From Bacteroidales bacterium (GTDB taxonomy: Bacteria; Bacteroidota; Bacteroidia; Bacteroidales; Lentimicrobiaceae): a stretch of 54,244 bases of DNA. Where the stretch lies: the NCBI GenBank assembly GCA_016705005.1, contig JADIZB010000025.1, positions 1-54,244 on the forward strand, read 5' to 3'. Shown here in pieces: positions 42,213-51,086 of this stretch. The translations under genes were made by a program, and so were the position numbers. Numbering within the stretch: the stretch's first letter is position 1; each line of letters starts with the position of its first letter. The notes under the pieces are model-generated. The model worked only from the letters and a program-made list of their open reading frames with translations. It did not search any database and was not told the DNA's origin.

Positions 42213-42686
42213 CTAACGGAGTCTGTCGGCAGCCCTGACCAGTTTATCATCCTTCATGATTCCCCGGTTTGCCAGCACAAACATAACCAGTGAAACAAGC
42301 AACAGATAGATTCCGGCATGGTTGAAATCAGGTACCGTTGAAGATACCTTTGCCAGTATGTTGGCATAGTAAAAGAAAATAAGTGCAATTTCCACGAGAA
42401 CCAAAACAATCCCAAGCCGCACAAGTTTCATTTGTGATTTCCTGTTTTTATAGAGGAAAATAGCAGAAAAAGCGAGTATTACCGAAAGCACAGCCATTAC
42501 CTGCAATGGAATCAGCATATAGTTATTAATATCAAGCTGCGGAGATGAGTTGTCTTTGATTCCCTTCAGGTAGATTTCGAGCCAGATCTGAGCATCGTTG
42601 ATATAAGTAATGATGGGAAAGAAGAATGCAATGGCTATGGCTGCTGCGGCAATGGCAAGATAGAGAGATTGAAGGCGTTGTATCAT
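42213..42686 (-). CDS. DUF4293 membrane protein
   Basis: 157 residues from the ATG at 42686 (MIQRLQSLYL); the frame extends to a TTG at 42710, but that codon overlaps the promoter box. Four hydrophobic segments (about 7-27, 60-80, 90-110, 122-140) predict an inner-membrane protein. The MIQR start and the charged C-terminal RAADRLR tail are characteristic of the Bacteroidota-specific DUF4293 family, function unknown. Confidence 0.78.
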   Translation of the reverse strand: MIQRLQSLYLAIAAAAIAIAFFFPIITYINDAQIWLEIYLKGIKDNSSPQLDINNYMLIPLQVMAVLSVILAFSAIFLYKNRKSQMKLVRLGIVLVLVEIALIFFYYANILAKVSSTVPDFNHAGIYLLLVSLVMFVLANRGIMKDDKLVRAADRLR

Positions 42687-42707
42687 GGTTATGTTTCTAT
42701 TTGTGCA

Positions 42708-42737
42708 CAAAGATAAATTTTAGTTTGCAAAGCCAAA
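42708..42737 (-). promoter_or_regulatory. Promoter of the DUF4293 gene
   Basis: On the minus strand: TTTG (42734-42737), 18 bases, TATCTTTG (42708-42715). The transcript would start about 15 bases before the ATG at 42686, supporting that start. Confidence 0.65.
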
Positions 42738-42846
42738 GAACCTTAACCCAAATATTGTTTCCGGAATTCTTGCAGTGAATTATTCATAAGTTCTGATAAA
42801 CATGTCAAACTGAAAATTCAGGTATTATGGTTCTGACATAATGACT

Positions 42847-42854
42847 TATCTTTG
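42847..42854 (+). promoter_or_regulatory. -7 box upstream of the membrane glycosyltransferase gene
   Basis: TATCTTTG (TAnnTTTG), 44 bases before the ATG at 42899; no clear -33 element. Confidence 0.5.
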
Positions 42855-42898
42855 CAAACTTTCCGGTTACAACCTGAAAGTCCTGCGATTAATTCCTG

Positions 42899-44398
42899 AT
42901 GAAGCTTCTTTTAATTATAAAAATTTTTATTTTTTTAACCCTGGCGCTGTTTGCTTTCAGCCTCTGGCAGCGTATGCCCGATATTGATGATGCCTGGATA
43001 GGTGAGCATGCTTACTGGATGGCGGAGAAAGGTTATGTAAAATCAGAGCTGATGCATGGGATCACCGGGCAGGATGTCCGACACATCGTTCATCATAAGT
43101 TTTTTACACTGAACGGTGCAATGTTTATTTCGCTTTTCGGATTTTCATTATGCACGATCAAAAGCGTAAGTCTTCTCTGGCTGGCTGTTTTTCTCCTCGT
43201 TTTTATCGGATATATTAAAAGAACACTCGGATCAGTGACAGCCTGGTTTGCCTTGATGCTTACAACCATCAATGCACTTGTATTCCAGTACTCATTTGTT
43301 TACAGGCCCGAAATCATGGTGATGACCCTTGGTTTTCTTTCTTATCTCTTTCTGGAAAAGTCGATTGCTAAAAACAATGATAGAAAATTATTGATATTCA
43401 GCGGATTATTTGCCGGAATAGCTGCAGCAACCCACCTGAACGGATTGATTTTTATGGCTGCCGGAAGTGTTTTATTGCTCTGGAAGCACAATTTCAGATC
43501 ATCGCTGATCTTTGCTGTTGCCACATTGCCTGCCTTTGCAGTATATTTTTATGACTTCACCACTCAATACGGCATCAGTTACTGGCTTTATCAGATCAAC
43601 GATTCACCGGCCCTCAGCAAATCGAGCATCTTGCCTTCTTCCATTGCTTTTGCAGGAAAATTATTCAGGGAACACCTCCGTTTCTTCCACAGCCCGAAAG
43701 AGATTACACTCTCGCTGCTGTTCCTCTTCATGCTGATCATCAATTACAGGGAACTAAAGAAGGATGCCACCTTGTTAAAATATCTCCTGCTGCTGGTGAT
43801 CTTCCTTTCATTACTCGCTGTTCATACAACTTCCAAATATATTCTGCTTTATCTGCCCTATATGATGCTGATTATCATCAGGTCTTTCCATCATCTCTAC
43901 AATCACCGGAAATTATCGCTCAAACTGACAGGCGCTTTTCATACAGGCAATGCGTATAAATGGTCGCTAGGCCTGATCGGTTTGTTTATCGTGGTGAATA
44001 CATCATGGAATCTCGGGATTGCCATGAAGAAATTTAATCCGGAAGAGAATTTTATGCTCGCCAGGAAGTACATGGGAAACAGGACTGCAAATCTTAAAAT
44101 CCTGGCTCCGATGACATTCATTTTTAATGAAATTGATGATTTTAAGCGGATTCAGAGCGACCTCAGCATTACAGAGATGCACAAATCCGGAACATTCCTT
44201 TACGGAAAGGGGTTTCTGCATTATGCTGACAGCCTGAAACTGGATTACCTGATCATTTCTGATGAATATAAAGACCGGCTTGGACTCTCAAACCTTAAGA
44301 CCGGAGATCTGAGCACTTACGATTATGTAGTTACAGGTCAGGAACAGGGTCTCACCATCATTGCAAAGCGGCAACAATTCACGCATGAACAACACTGA
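42899..44398 (+). CDS. Membrane glycosyltransferase, GT39/ArnT-like (PMT_2)
   Basis: 499 residues with about ten hydrophobic segments spread over residues 1-375, then a soluble C-terminal region (about 380-499). The first loop contains the acidic pair DIDDAWIGEHAYWMAEKGY, the position where GT-C enzymes of the PMT/ArnT group hold catalytic Asp residues. Such proteins move sugars from polyprenyl-phosphate donors onto protein or lipid on the periplasmic side. The acceptor cannot be inferred. The gene overlaps the following HAD gene by 14 bases, suggesting co-translation. Confidence 0.75.
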   Translation: MKLLLIIKIFIFLTLALFAFSLWQRMPDIDDAWIGEHAYWMAEKGYVKSELMHGITGQDVRHIVHHKFFTLNGAMFISLFGFSLCTIKSVSLLWLAVFLLVFIGYIKRTLGSVTAWFALMLTTINALVFQYSFVYRPEIMVMTLGFLSYLFLEKSIAKNNDRKLLIFSGLFAGIAAATHLNGLIFMAAGSVLLLWKHNFRSSLIFAVATLPAFAVYFYDFTTQYGISYWLYQINDSPALSKSSILPSSIAFAGKLFREHLRFFHSPKEITLSLLFLFMLIINYRELKKDATLLKYLLLLVIFLSLLAVHTTSKYILLYLPYMMLIIIRSFHHLYNHRKLSLKLTGAFHTGNAYKWSLGLIGLFIVVNTSWNLGIAMKKFNPEENFMLARKYMGNRTANLKILAPMTFIFNEIDDFKRIQSDLSITEMHKSGTFLYGKGFLHYADSLKLDYLIISDEYKDRLGLSNLKTGDLSTYDYVVTGQEQGLTIIAKRQQFTHEQH

Positions 44399-45038
44399 TT
44401 TATCTCACTGCAGCAATATAATCTGGGACTGGAACGGAACCCTGCTCAACGATCTGGATGTGTGTGTCACAGCCATCAACCTGCTTCTGAAAAAAAGAAA
44501 CCTGGTAACACTCAGCGCAGAAAGATATACCGACATTTTCACGTTCCCGGTAAAAGATTATTACGAAGTGGCAGGCTTTGATTTTGAAAAGGAGCCTTTC
44601 GAAACAGTGGCTGTTGAATTTATGGATCATTATTTCCGGCTGGTTGTTTCAGCCGGGTTGCATCCTGCAGTCAACAGCACACTGAAGTATTTCAAAAACT
44701 CAGGCCGGAAACAGGTCATACTTTCTGCCATGGAGCAGGTTGAACTTATCAACCTGGTTAAAAAGAGAGATATTGATCATTACTTTGAAAAAATCTTCGG
44801 CATTCAGGATCACCTGGCACATGGCAAACTGGAAATGGCAAGAAAAGCGATCCTGGAAACAGGGTTCGACAGGAGTATTACCTGCCTGATCGGGGATACG
44901 CTGCACGATGCTGAAGTTGCCGGTGAATTAGGCATTCACTGCATTCTTATCGCTGATGGACACCAATCCGGGAAGAGGTTAAAGTCTTCCGGGTATCCTG
45001 TGATACAGAGTCTGAATGAGATCAGGAAGGTGTTCTGA
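44385..45038 (+). CDS. HAD-superfamily hydrolase
   Basis: 217 residues from the ATG at 44385. Motif I is unusual in order, IIWDWNGTLLNDLD (nucleophile and acid Asp spaced DWN, so the second acidic residue is replaced by Asn). Motif II is VILSAME, motif III a Lys in HGKLEMA, and motif IV LIGDTLHDAEVA. The DWNGT variant is found in a recognised group of HAD proteins and may still be active. The start lies within the end of the glycosyltransferase gene, so the two form an operon; a phosphatase role in the same glycan pathway is possible. Confidence 0.8.
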   Translation: MNNTDLSHCSNIIWDWNGTLLNDLDVCVTAINLLLKKRNLVTLSAERYTDIFTFPVKDYYEVAGFDFEKEPFETVAVEFMDHYFRLVVSAGLHPAVNSTLKYFKNSGRKQVILSAMEQVELINLVKKRDIDHYFEKIFGIQDHLAHGKLEMARKAILETGFDRSITCLIGDTLHDAEVAGELGIHCILIADGHQSGKRLKSSGYPVIQSLNEIRKVF

Positions 45039-45040
45039 AA

Positions 45041-45068
45041 ATTTCTAATTTCTAATTTCTAATTTCTA
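45041..45068. repeat. Heptamer tandem array, unit ATTTCTA, four perfect copies
   Basis: Four uninterrupted 7-base units beginning 3 bases after the HAD stop codon. A two-copy ACATTGG repeat follows at 45141-45154. Confidence 0.85.
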
Positions 45069-45164
45069 TAGTCCCGTTTCAAATTCCGAAAAACCAATTC
45101 TCCAGGGATTCCATCTATCTAAGATTGCCTCAGGAATAAGACATTGGACATTGGAAATTCTACA

Positions 45165-45911
45165 TTACTTTTCTTCCTTTGCCATTTTCTCCATGGCTTT
45201 ATCGTAATACTCCTCGGCTACCAGGAACCCGGCTGACCAAATTTCGCGCTTTTCAGCGATGCCTTTATCGTTGAGATGCATCCAGGCACCGTCCTTCAGA
45301 TTATTTACATAAGGGCCCGAGACCATCACCCTGCCGTTTGAATGATAGAAAGTGGCCAGTCCCTCAAGTTTGCCAGCTTTGTATAAGGCATTCAACTTGA
45401 CCGGTCCATCATAGAAATACTGTTTCCAGGGCCCTTCCTTTATTCCGTTGTGGTAATTAATCTCTTCCAGTATTGCATTGTTGGCATAAAAAGTTTTCCA
45501 GGTTCCTTCTGCCAACCCGTTCCTGTAATTCTCCTCCGAAATCAATACACCATCCTCATTATAAAATTTCCACGTTCCTTCACGTTTTTCATTTAAATAA
45601 AGTCCTTCAGACATCTTTGCCCCGTTCCTGTAAAATGTAATCGTCAATGACTTTGTTCCGTTTTCAGAAAATTCGGATTCTGCTTTCACGGCACCTGTTG
45701 TATCATAATAAATAAAGTGTCCTAACGGTTTATCATCTGAAAAACTACCCGAATACAGTATCCGCCCCTCTTTGTCCGATTTTTTCCAGGTACCCTGTTT
45801 GCGCCCCTGAGCATCGGTTTTGTTCGTCGTACCAGCACCATCAGTGGTCTGTGCGACAGTATTATTCAGAAAAATGATCAAAACTGAAAAAAAGATTACT
45901 ATGTTTTTCAT
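45165..45911 (-). CDS. Exported MORN-variant repeat protein
   Basis: 248 residues with a signal peptide (cut near TVAQT). It consists of about eight tandem repeats of roughly 23 residues with the pattern G-x-W-K-x-F/Y-x-x-x-G-x-L/I-x-x-x-x-x-Y-x-x-G (REGTWKFYNEDG, AEGTWKTFYANN, KEGPWKQYFYDG). Similar proteins are auto-annotated as YwqK-type antitoxins, but the secretion signal argues for an envelope role and no toxin is nearby. A TAnnTTTG box (minus strand) lies at 45996-46003. Confidence 0.8.
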   Translation of the reverse strand: MKNIVIFFSVLIIFLNNTVAQTTDGAGTTNKTDAQGRKQGTWKKSDKEGRILYSGSFSDDKPLGHFIYYDTTGAVKAESEFSENGTKSLTITFYRNGAKMSEGLYLNEKREGTWKFYNEDGVLISEENYRNGLAEGTWKTFYANNAILEEINYHNGIKEGPWKQYFYDGPVKLNALYKAGKLEGLATFYHSNGRVMVSGPYVNNLKDGAWMHLNDKGIAEKREIWSAGFLVAEEYYDKAMEKMAKEEK

Positions 45912-45974
45912 TGTACTTTCGTTAGGCAGTGAGTCAGCAGGGAATTAACCGCAACATGACATCAAACTGTTTTG

Positions 45975-46003
45975 TAAATTTGTTGCAAATTTAAGCAAAA
46001 GTA
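45975..46003. promoter_or_regulatory. Opposed promoter boxes between the MORN gene and recR
   Basis: TAAATTTG at 45975-45982 on the plus strand (48 bases before the recR ATG) and TACTTTTG on the minus strand at 45996-46003 (85 bases before the MORN-protein start) face each other. Both predicted start points fall near 45989, so the two transcripts would compete. Confidence 0.45.
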
Positions 46004-46029
46004 ACCCCCTGTTAAAGGATTAAAGTTTT

Positions 46030-46647
46030 ATGCAGAATTATTCATCCCGTCTGCTTGAAGAAGCCGTCAATGAATTCAGCCGCTTACCGGGCATCGGACG
46101 CCGTTCGGCCTTAAGGCTGGCATTGCATCTGCTGCGACAGGATGAAAGCCGGTCGGATGCCCTTGGAAATGCCATTCTCAGGCTCAGGGGTAATATCAGG
46201 TACTGCAACCGCTGCCATAATATTTCGGACGAAGAGTTGTGCAGCCTATGCTCAGACCCGAAACGTGACAATGGCATATTGTGCGTTGTTGAAGACATCC
46301 GTGATGTGATGGCCATTGAAAACACAAGTCAGTTCAGGGGGCTGTATCATGTCCTGGGAGGTATTATATCACCCATGGACGGCATCGGACCGAACGATCT
46401 GAATATTGAATCGCTGATCGTCAGGACTGAAACTGAAGATATACAGGAAATTATCATGGCCATGCCTGCCACAACCGAGGGCGATACCACCAATTATTAC
46501 CTTTACAAGAAGCTGAAAGGCAAAGTACCGGCCATTTCAGCCATTTCAAGAGGTGTGGCCATTGGCGATGAACTCGAATTTGCCGATGAAATTACCCTTG
46601 GCAAATCGATCATCAACAGGATACCCTACGAAAAGCTATCTGATTGA
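46030..46647 (+). CDS. recR: Recombination mediator RecR
   Basis: 205 residues. Helix-hairpin-helix FSRLPGIGRRSALRLALHLL (about 15-35), a four-cysteine zinc finger (CNRCHNISDEELCSLC, about 57-72), and a Toprim domain (LCVVEDIRDVMAIE, about 82-175) ending with a Walker-B-like GVAIGDELEFAD region. With RecO and RecF it loads RecA at single-strand gaps. The length fits the family (about 200). Confidence 0.96.
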   Translation: MQNYSSRLLEEAVNEFSRLPGIGRRSALRLALHLLRQDESRSDALGNAILRLRGNIRYCNRCHNISDEELCSLCSDPKRDNGILCVVEDIRDVMAIENTSQFRGLYHVLGGIISPMDGIGPNDLNIESLIVRTETEDIQEIIMAMPATTEGDTTNYYLYKKLKGKVPAISAISRGVAIGDELEFADEITLGKSIINRIPYEKLSD

Positions 46648-46744
46648 TCGCTACGTGCCCGGCTGAAACAATACTTCCGTATCTATTGTTAATTACAGCG
46701 GCTTAAAAGCGCATGCCTTTTTTATAATTTTATTCCGGTTGAAA

Positions 46745-47455
46745 ATGAACATAAATATCCATAAGTCAAATAAACGCGGACAAGCTGATTATGGTTGGCT
46801 GAAAGCCCGCTACAGCTTCAGTTTTGCCAATTATTATGATCCCTCGCGCGAACGGTTCGGCGTTTTGCGTGTGTTGAACGATGACACCATCGACGGTGGA
46901 GGCGGCTTTGACACCCATCCGCACAACAACATGGAAATCATTACAATTCCACTGAAAGGATCACTTGAACACAGGGATAGCCTGGGTCACACGTCTGTGA
47001 TCAGGGAAGGTGAAGTTCAGTATATGTCGGCCGGGAGCGGTGTAACCCATTCAGAATACAATGCATCCGTCAAGGATTCACTGAATCTCCTGCAGATCTG
47101 GATTTTCCCAAAAACCAAAAACACATCTCCTGTTTATAATCAGATAAACCTTGAAGGGAAAAGGGAGCAGAATAAAATTCAGACCATTGTTTCGCCGGCA
47201 GGAGGTGAAAATATTATCGGAATCGGACAGGATGCCTGGCTGAGTCTGCTTTCAGCGGGTGAAGGCAAGGAATTCACTTACAGGATCAATAAACCCGGTA
47301 ACGGAGTATTCCTGTTTATCATTGAAGGGGAAATTAAGACAGGAAACCATCTGGCTTCACGAAGAGATTCAATGGAAATATGGGGAACAGAAGTTTTATC
47401 ATTCAACACCCCTGTGAAATCGGAAATTCTGATTATTGAAGTTCCTGAAAATTAG
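46745..47455 (+). CDS. Pirin family protein (YhhW-like)
   Basis: 236 residues from the ATG at 46745; a TTG two codons earlier is not needed. Bicupin fold: the N-terminal cupin has the metal ligands in FDTHPHNNMEII, HSE (GSGVTHSEYN) and FGVLRVLNDD, as in YhhW-type quercetin 2,3-dioxygenases. The C-terminal cupin (about 150-236) lacks a metal site. The physiological role of bacterial pirins is poorly known. The gene stands alone, convergent with a small basic protein. Confidence 0.9.
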   Translation: MNINIHKSNKRGQADYGWLKARYSFSFANYYDPSRERFGVLRVLNDDTIDGGGGFDTHPHNNMEIITIPLKGSLEHRDSLGHTSVIREGEVQYMSAGSGVTHSEYNASVKDSLNLLQIWIFPKTKNTSPVYNQINLEGKREQNKIQTIVSPAGGENIIGIGQDAWLSLLSAGEGKEFTYRINKPGNGVFLFIIEGEIKTGNHLASRRDSMEIWGTEVLSFNTPVKSEILIIEVPEN

Positions 47456-47473
47456 CCGGTTCAACACTATAAT

Positions 47474-47743
47474 TCAGGAGCCGTAATCTTGTTTCAGCGG
47501 ATCTTCCACAAAATCAAAGATACTCATCTGGTTCTCACTGATGGATGGTTCAGGATGTCGGTGACTTCCATAGCCGTTGTTTGTCAGGTAAAGTAGAATG
47601 GCCTTCTTATACATATTTACGGGGGTCGTCCCATGCTTCACACAAAAGGCATCCACACGTCTTTTCTGCTGAACCGTTAGCTTAAAACTGACCTGCCTGA
47701 ACTTTCTGGCTTTCCGTGGTTTCCGTTTTGATGCCATAGACAT
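47474..47743 (-). CDS. Small basic protein, possibly ribbon-helix-helix-like
   Basis: 89 residues (83-87 if an internal ATG such as 47737 is used). A lysine/arginine-rich N terminus (KRKPRKARKFRQ) is followed by VSFKLTVQQKRRVDAFCVKHGTTP, predicted as one strand and two helices, the pattern of Arc/CopG ribbon-helix-helix DNA-binding proteins, then a short acidic tail (SIFDFVEDPLKQD). I do not recognise a named family. It lies between pirin and glmM with no partner gene. Confidence 0.6.
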   Translation of the reverse strand: MSMASKRKPRKARKFRQVSFKLTVQQKRRVDAFCVKHGTTPVNMYKKAILLYLTNNGYGSHRHPEPSISENQMSIFDFVEDPLKQDYGS

Positions 47744-47856
47744 TAGATCATGAACGCAACGAATATAAAAATAAAATCAATGTCCGGCAACAGCTTACCT
47801 TTTACTTCCTTTTCGGATGAAACGAAATATAAGGAGTAATCTTTGGGGAGCTATAT

Positions 47857-49245
47857 TTAACCACGGATAATATCCCTGATATCGTCAATGATCTTTCTTG
47901 CAAGTACATCAGCTTTTGCTTCTGAATCACTTTCGGAATAGATCCGGATGATGGGCTCGGTATTCGACCTGCGTAAATGCACCCATTCATTTCCAAACTC
48001 AATCTTAACACCATCCTCAGTGTTGATGGGTTGTTTTTTATATTTTCCGGCAATACTTTTCAGAATCACGTCAACATCCATTTCAGGCGAAAGCTGAATC
48101 TTATTCTTCGAAATAAAATAATCCGGATAAGTACTTCTCAAAGCTGAAGTTCGCTTGCCTGTCTGGGCAAGATGCGTGAGGAAGAGGGCAATTCCAACCA
48201 ATGCGTCACGGCCGTAATGAAGTTCGGGAAGGATCACACCTCCGTTTCCTTCGCCGCCGATCACAGCATTCACTTCTTTCATTTTCTCAACCACGTTCAC
48301 TTCCCCGACTGCTGAGGCATGATGTCGTCCTCCTGATTTTTCGGTAACATCGCGCAAAGCACGCGTAGACGACATATTTGATACCGTATTTCCGGGTGTT
48401 GACGAAAGTACAAAATCAGCGACAGCAACAAGAGTATATTCTTCTCCAAACATCTCACCATCCTCACAAATTATGGCAAGCCTGTCAACATCCGGATCAA
48501 CCACAAAACCGACATGCGCTTTGTTTTTAACAACCAGCTTTGAAATATCCTGCAGATTCTCAGGCAAAGGTTCAGGATTATGAGGGAAATGTCCGTCAGG
48601 TGTACAGTACAGTTCATCGATCTGCTCAACTCCGAGAGCTCTGAGTAATAATGGAATGGCTATACCGCCGGTTGAATTCACAGCATCGATGGCAACCCTG
48701 AACCTCGCCATTTTAATGGCAAAAGAATTTACCTGGGGAAGGGCCAGAATTTTCTCAATATGTTTGCGTATCTGGCTGTCGTCGTAAGTGATGGTTCCGA
48801 TTTTATCGACTTCAGCATAGGTGAACTCTCCCCTGTTTGCCACCGACAATAACTGCTCACCCAACTCGGCGCTGATAAACTCCCCTTCCCTGTTCAACAG
48901 TTTAAGCGCATTCCACTGCCATGGGTTGTGGCTTGCGGTAAGGATGATTCCACCATCGGCATTCAGGTCTTTCACCGCCATTTCAACGGTCGGTGTAGTA
49001 GATAAACCTACATCCGTCACATCAATACCCATTCCGATCAGGGTCCCGCATACCAGATTGTTGACCATCTGTCCCGAAACCCGGGCATCACGACCCACCA
49101 CTACTCTTAACCGGCTGTCGCTTTCCCGTTTAAGCAGGTAAGCATAGGCTGAGGTAAATTTAACGATATCCAACGGACTCAGGCCTTCACCCGGGATGCC
49201 GCCTATGGTTCCCCTGATACCTGAAATACTCTTGATTAATGTCAT
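47857..49245 (-). CDS. glmM: Phosphoglucosamine mutase / phosphohexomutase
   Basis: 462 residues of the alpha-D-phosphohexomutase family. The phosphoserine loop is TASHNPWQWNALK, the metal loop DPDVDR, the sugar-specificity loop GEGNGG and the phosphate-binding loop RRSNTEPIIR. Length and the GIRGTIGG N terminus fit the GlmM-like group typical of Bacteroidota, which converts glucosamine 6-phosphate to glucosamine 1-phosphate for cell-wall precursors. Phosphomannomutase activity cannot be excluded. A TAnnTTTG box lies 25 bases upstream (49271-49278, minus strand). Confidence 0.88.
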   Translation of the reverse strand: MTLIKSISGIRGTIGGIPGEGLSPLDIVKFTSAYAYLLKRESDSRLRVVVGRDARVSGQMVNNLVCGTLIGMGIDVTDVGLSTTPTVEMAVKDLNADGGIILTASHNPWQWNALKLLNREGEFISAELGEQLLSVANRGEFTYAEVDKIGTITYDDSQIRKHIEKILALPQVNSFAIKMARFRVAIDAVNSTGGIAIPLLLRALGVEQIDELYCTPDGHFPHNPEPLPENLQDISKLVVKNKAHVGFVVDPDVDRLAIICEDGEMFGEEYTLVAVADFVLSSTPGNTVSNMSSTRALRDVTEKSGGRHHASAVGEVNVVEKMKEVNAVIGGEGNGGVILPELHYGRDALVGIALFLTHLAQTGKRTSALRSTYPDYFISKNKIQLSPEMDVDVILKSIAGKYKKQPINTEDGVKIEFGNEWVHLRRSNTEPIIRIYSESDSEAKADVLARKIIDDIRDIIRG

Positions 49246-49607
49246 ATAAGAACTTTAAAATTCAGGGGAACAAAAGTAATTAAATTATACCAGAGATCGG
49301 GCAACATCAGCGATTTCATCCGAACTCCACTGCTGACTTTAAGCGAATTCTGCCTCAACAGACATCTGTATCCGGGTCCGGACCAGAGCCCTCCGGCCCG
49401 GAATGAATTATTAACACGGGGTTGTCCATAACTTAATGATGAAACCCTTGAGAACCAGTACCCGAATTTCGTAATATTACACTACAGGCTGGTGGCAGCG
49501 CAAATGGTGGCCGGAGGTCTTTATTTTTAATATCAGACCCCTACATGATAAATTTAATTAATTTTGTACCGGATTCTGCCCGGGAGCAAACATCCAAAAC
49601 CTGAACA
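49246..49607. promoter_or_regulatory. 362-base divergent region between glmM and the TPR gene
   Basis: It contains the glmM -7 box (TACTTTTG on the minus strand, 49271-49278) and a TAATTTTG box for the TPR gene (49559-49566, 41 bases before its ATG). A GC-rich hairpin CCGGG-t-CCGG with CCGG-CCCGG (49372-49401) lies between them. No coding region or other recognised element. Confidence 0.5.
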
Positions 49608-51017
49608 ATGAACGACTATTTCGAACACGACGACGACAATTCACTTAGTGACCTCCTTGAGCGTTTTGACAACATGCTGAGCGAGGACAGGCACTATTTT
49701 TTCGACGTGGAAGAATACGAGGACCTGATTGATCATTACCTGGGCATCAATGAGCTTGGGAAGTGTTCCACAGCTGTTCATCTGGCTATTGAACAGTATC
49801 CCGGGCATTCAGGAATACTTATCAGACAGGCACAACTTCTGGTCTCATCCAACAAGGCAGAAAAAGCCTTGCGGGTTCTGGCCAAGGTTGAGAACATGGA
49901 TCCGACCAACAGTGAGATATACATCACCAAGGGGGCTATTTACAGCCAGCTGAAACGTTACGACGAGGCCATACGCGAGTATAACAAGGCCATCAGCGAA
50001 GACGAAGACCTGGGCAACATCTACTCAAACATCGCCTTTGAGTATGAGAATCTGGGGAATTACGATAAAGCCATTGAATACCTGAAAAAAGTGCTTGAGA
50101 TTGAGCCTGAAAACGAAACGATTATTTTCGAGCTGGCCTTCTGCTATGAAATTACCAATCAGGCTGAAGAAAGTATAGAGTACTTTACTGCGTTTACCGA
50201 CCGGTTGCCTTATTCAAAGTTTGCATGGTTCAATCTAGGGGTTGCCTACAATAGCGTTGAGTTGTTCGAAAAAGCCATCGAAGCGTTTGAATTTGCAATA
50301 GCCATTGAGCCGACATTCTCTTCAGCCTACTTCAACAAGGCCAATTCACTTGCCGGTATGCAGATGTATCAGCATGCCATTGATGCTTACCGCGAAACTT
50401 TTGACCATGAGGAACCCGAAGCACTGACCTATTACTACATTGGTGAGTGCTACGAAAAACTCGATGAGCCCGACCAGGCCATTGAGAATTTCAGGAAAGC
50501 AGTTGAAATGGATGAAGGCATTGCCGATGCCTGGATTGGAATGGGGGTTTGCTACGAAGAAAAAGGAAACCTGAAGGCTGCATTGCGCTACATCAGGCGC
50601 GGCATTGAAATAGATCCTGAAAATCCCGAATACCTTGCCACACTGGCTGTATGTCAGCAGCATGCCGGGTATTTTTCGGAAGCAGCCCAGAACTTTACAA
50701 AATCGGCCCAGATCGACCCGCTCGACCCTGAAATCTGGCTCGACTTTTCTGCTTTGTTTACAGAACTCGAAGAATTTGAGCATGCCATTGAAGTAATAGA
50801 TACCGGACTGACACACCAACCTGATAACAATTCACTGAAGTTCAGAAGGGTAGCTTATTTATACAATCAGGGAAAGATCAAGGAAGCAACCAGTCAGCTG
50901 ACCGACACCTTACTTGCCGGCCCCGACCCGGATGGTTTTAAGGCTATGCTGGAATACGCCCCGAACCTGGCCGGAGATGTTTATATCGCCGACCTGATGT
51001 TACGCATGGGCTTCTGA
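49608..51017 (+). CDS. Tetratricopeptide repeat protein
   Basis: 469 residues, cytoplasmic, with a very acidic N terminus (EHDDDNSLSDLLERFD). About eleven TPR units run from residue 60 to 450, for example YSNIAFEYENLGNYDKAIEYLKKVLEIEPEN and WIGMGVCYEEKGNLKAALRYI (A/G at position 8, A at 20, P at 32). No enzymatic domain is present. TPR superhelices act as protein-interaction scaffolds; the partner is unknown. The shikimate dehydrogenase gene follows after 69 bases. Confidence 0.88.
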   Translation: MNDYFEHDDDNSLSDLLERFDNMLSEDRHYFFDVEEYEDLIDHYLGINELGKCSTAVHLAIEQYPGHSGILIRQAQLLVSSNKAEKALRVLAKVENMDPTNSEIYITKGAIYSQLKRYDEAIREYNKAISEDEDLGNIYSNIAFEYENLGNYDKAIEYLKKVLEIEPENETIIFELAFCYEITNQAEESIEYFTAFTDRLPYSKFAWFNLGVAYNSVELFEKAIEAFEFAIAIEPTFSSAYFNKANSLAGMQMYQHAIDAYRETFDHEEPEALTYYYIGECYEKLDEPDQAIENFRKAVEMDEGIADAWIGMGVCYEEKGNLKAALRYIRRGIEIDPENPEYLATLAVCQQHAGYFSEAAQNFTKSAQIDPLDPEIWLDFSALFTELEEFEHAIEVIDTGLTHQPDNNSLKFRRVAYLYNQGKIKEATSQLTDTLLAGPDPDGFKAMLEYAPNLAGDVYIADLMLRMGF

Positions 51018-51086
51018 TGCTGACTGCTTCATTTCCCCTGGATTCTCCCGTTAATCATCCTCAGATAATTTAATATCCCAATTTCT

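Noticed and set aside
45165..45911. Toxin-antitoxin system (YwqK-type antitoxin annotation of MORN repeat proteins)
   Set aside because: The protein has a signal peptide and no toxin-like neighbour.
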